The position numbers were made by a program, and so were the translations under genes. A stretch of DNA of 64,000 nucleotides, from positions 21,798,001 through 21,862,000 of the forward strand of contig JAWQUS010000025.1 in the NCBI GenBank assembly GCA_036365455.1, in the 5' to 3' direction. The notes under the pieces were generated by a model. It saw only the letters and a program-made list of their open reading frames with translations. It did not search any database and was not told where the DNA came from. Positions 63,785 to 64,000 of this stretch are shown one piece after another. The DNA is from Macrosoma leucophasiata. Lineage: Eukaryota; Arthropoda; Insecta; Lepidoptera; Hedylidae. Numbering within the stretch: position 1 is the first letter of the stretch; every line of letters starts with the position of its first letter.

Positions 63785-64000
63785 CAGGTCAAAAACAGCA
63801 CCCGTTGATGTCTTTTTACAGTGCATCCCTTTCTTTTCTTTCAAATAAATATTGCTGTTCCTTTCGTCCATTTTGGTACGTATCAGTATAGTGATGTGAC
63901 ACCTCAATCAACTGATGAATGATGACAATGAATGCAACTGAATATTACTTGATTTTCTTTCGTACACTTTTAATAATTGTGTTTTTTTGTAACGAAGTTT

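Overview
This window is nuclear DNA from an insect, almost certainly a moth or butterfly (Lepidoptera). It is AT-rich, its genes are split by GT-AG introns, and there are no bacterial-style operons. Most of the sequence is layered mobile elements of lepidopteran type: Ty3/gypsy, RTE-like and Jockey-like LINEs, a mariner, Penelope-like remnants, several tRNA-headed SINEs, a 5S-rRNA-headed SINE and many MITEs. Family letters (SINE-A, SINE-B and so on) are my own labels for sequences that recur inside the window; I could not search a repeat library.

Three host genes can be modelled. (1) 30715..36241 (+): a complete five-exon Lifeguard/TMBIM4-type membrane protein of 246 residues. (2) 40096..50228 (-): a ZAD-C2H2 zinc-finger protein with six located exons; phase arithmetic shows at least one more exon between 42040 and 46917 that I could not find. 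(3) 53007 to the right edge (+): the 5' seven exons of the WD-repeat protein PWP1, with its WD40 region beyond the window. A short THAP-like reading frame at 63635..63784 lies past the last visible PWP1 exon. The first two genes are convergent. The zinc-finger gene and PWP1 are divergent, with their start codons 2.8 kb apart.

Layout. 1-2762: Ty3/gypsy element on the minus strand, open for 864 codons, running off the left edge. 2.8-30.6 kb: gene-free, a mosaic of SINEs, MITEs, a 126-bp tandem array, a Penelope-like GIY-YIG remnant, an internally deleted Jockey copy and a 1.27-kb RTE fragment. 30.7-36.2 kb: TMBIM4, whose third intron carries a mariner and SINEs. 36.2-40.1 kb: 3' flanks with MITEs. 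40.1-50.2 kb: zinc-finger gene, whose large intron holds an RTE copy interrupted by a second LINE with a 5' inversion and a 61-bp GC-rich minisatellite. 50.2-53.0 kb: divergent intergenic region with a Jockey fragment. 53.0-64.0 kb: PWP1, whose introns hold a hAT-type hairpin MITE with an 8-bp target duplication, a probable solo LTR, a Penelope terminal hairpin and many SINEs.

The host genes do not form one pathway: TMBIM4 is an anti-apoptotic/calcium-handling membrane protein, PWP1 acts in ribosome biogenesis, and the ZAD protein is a presumed DNA-binding regulator. The strongest unusual signals are the 5S-derived SINE family, the GIY-YIG Penelope remnants, the nested LINE with 5' inversion, the duplicated mariner terminus, and the Asp-to-Asn change in the protease of an otherwise open gypsy ORF. 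I found no convincing evidence of a wholly new biological system.
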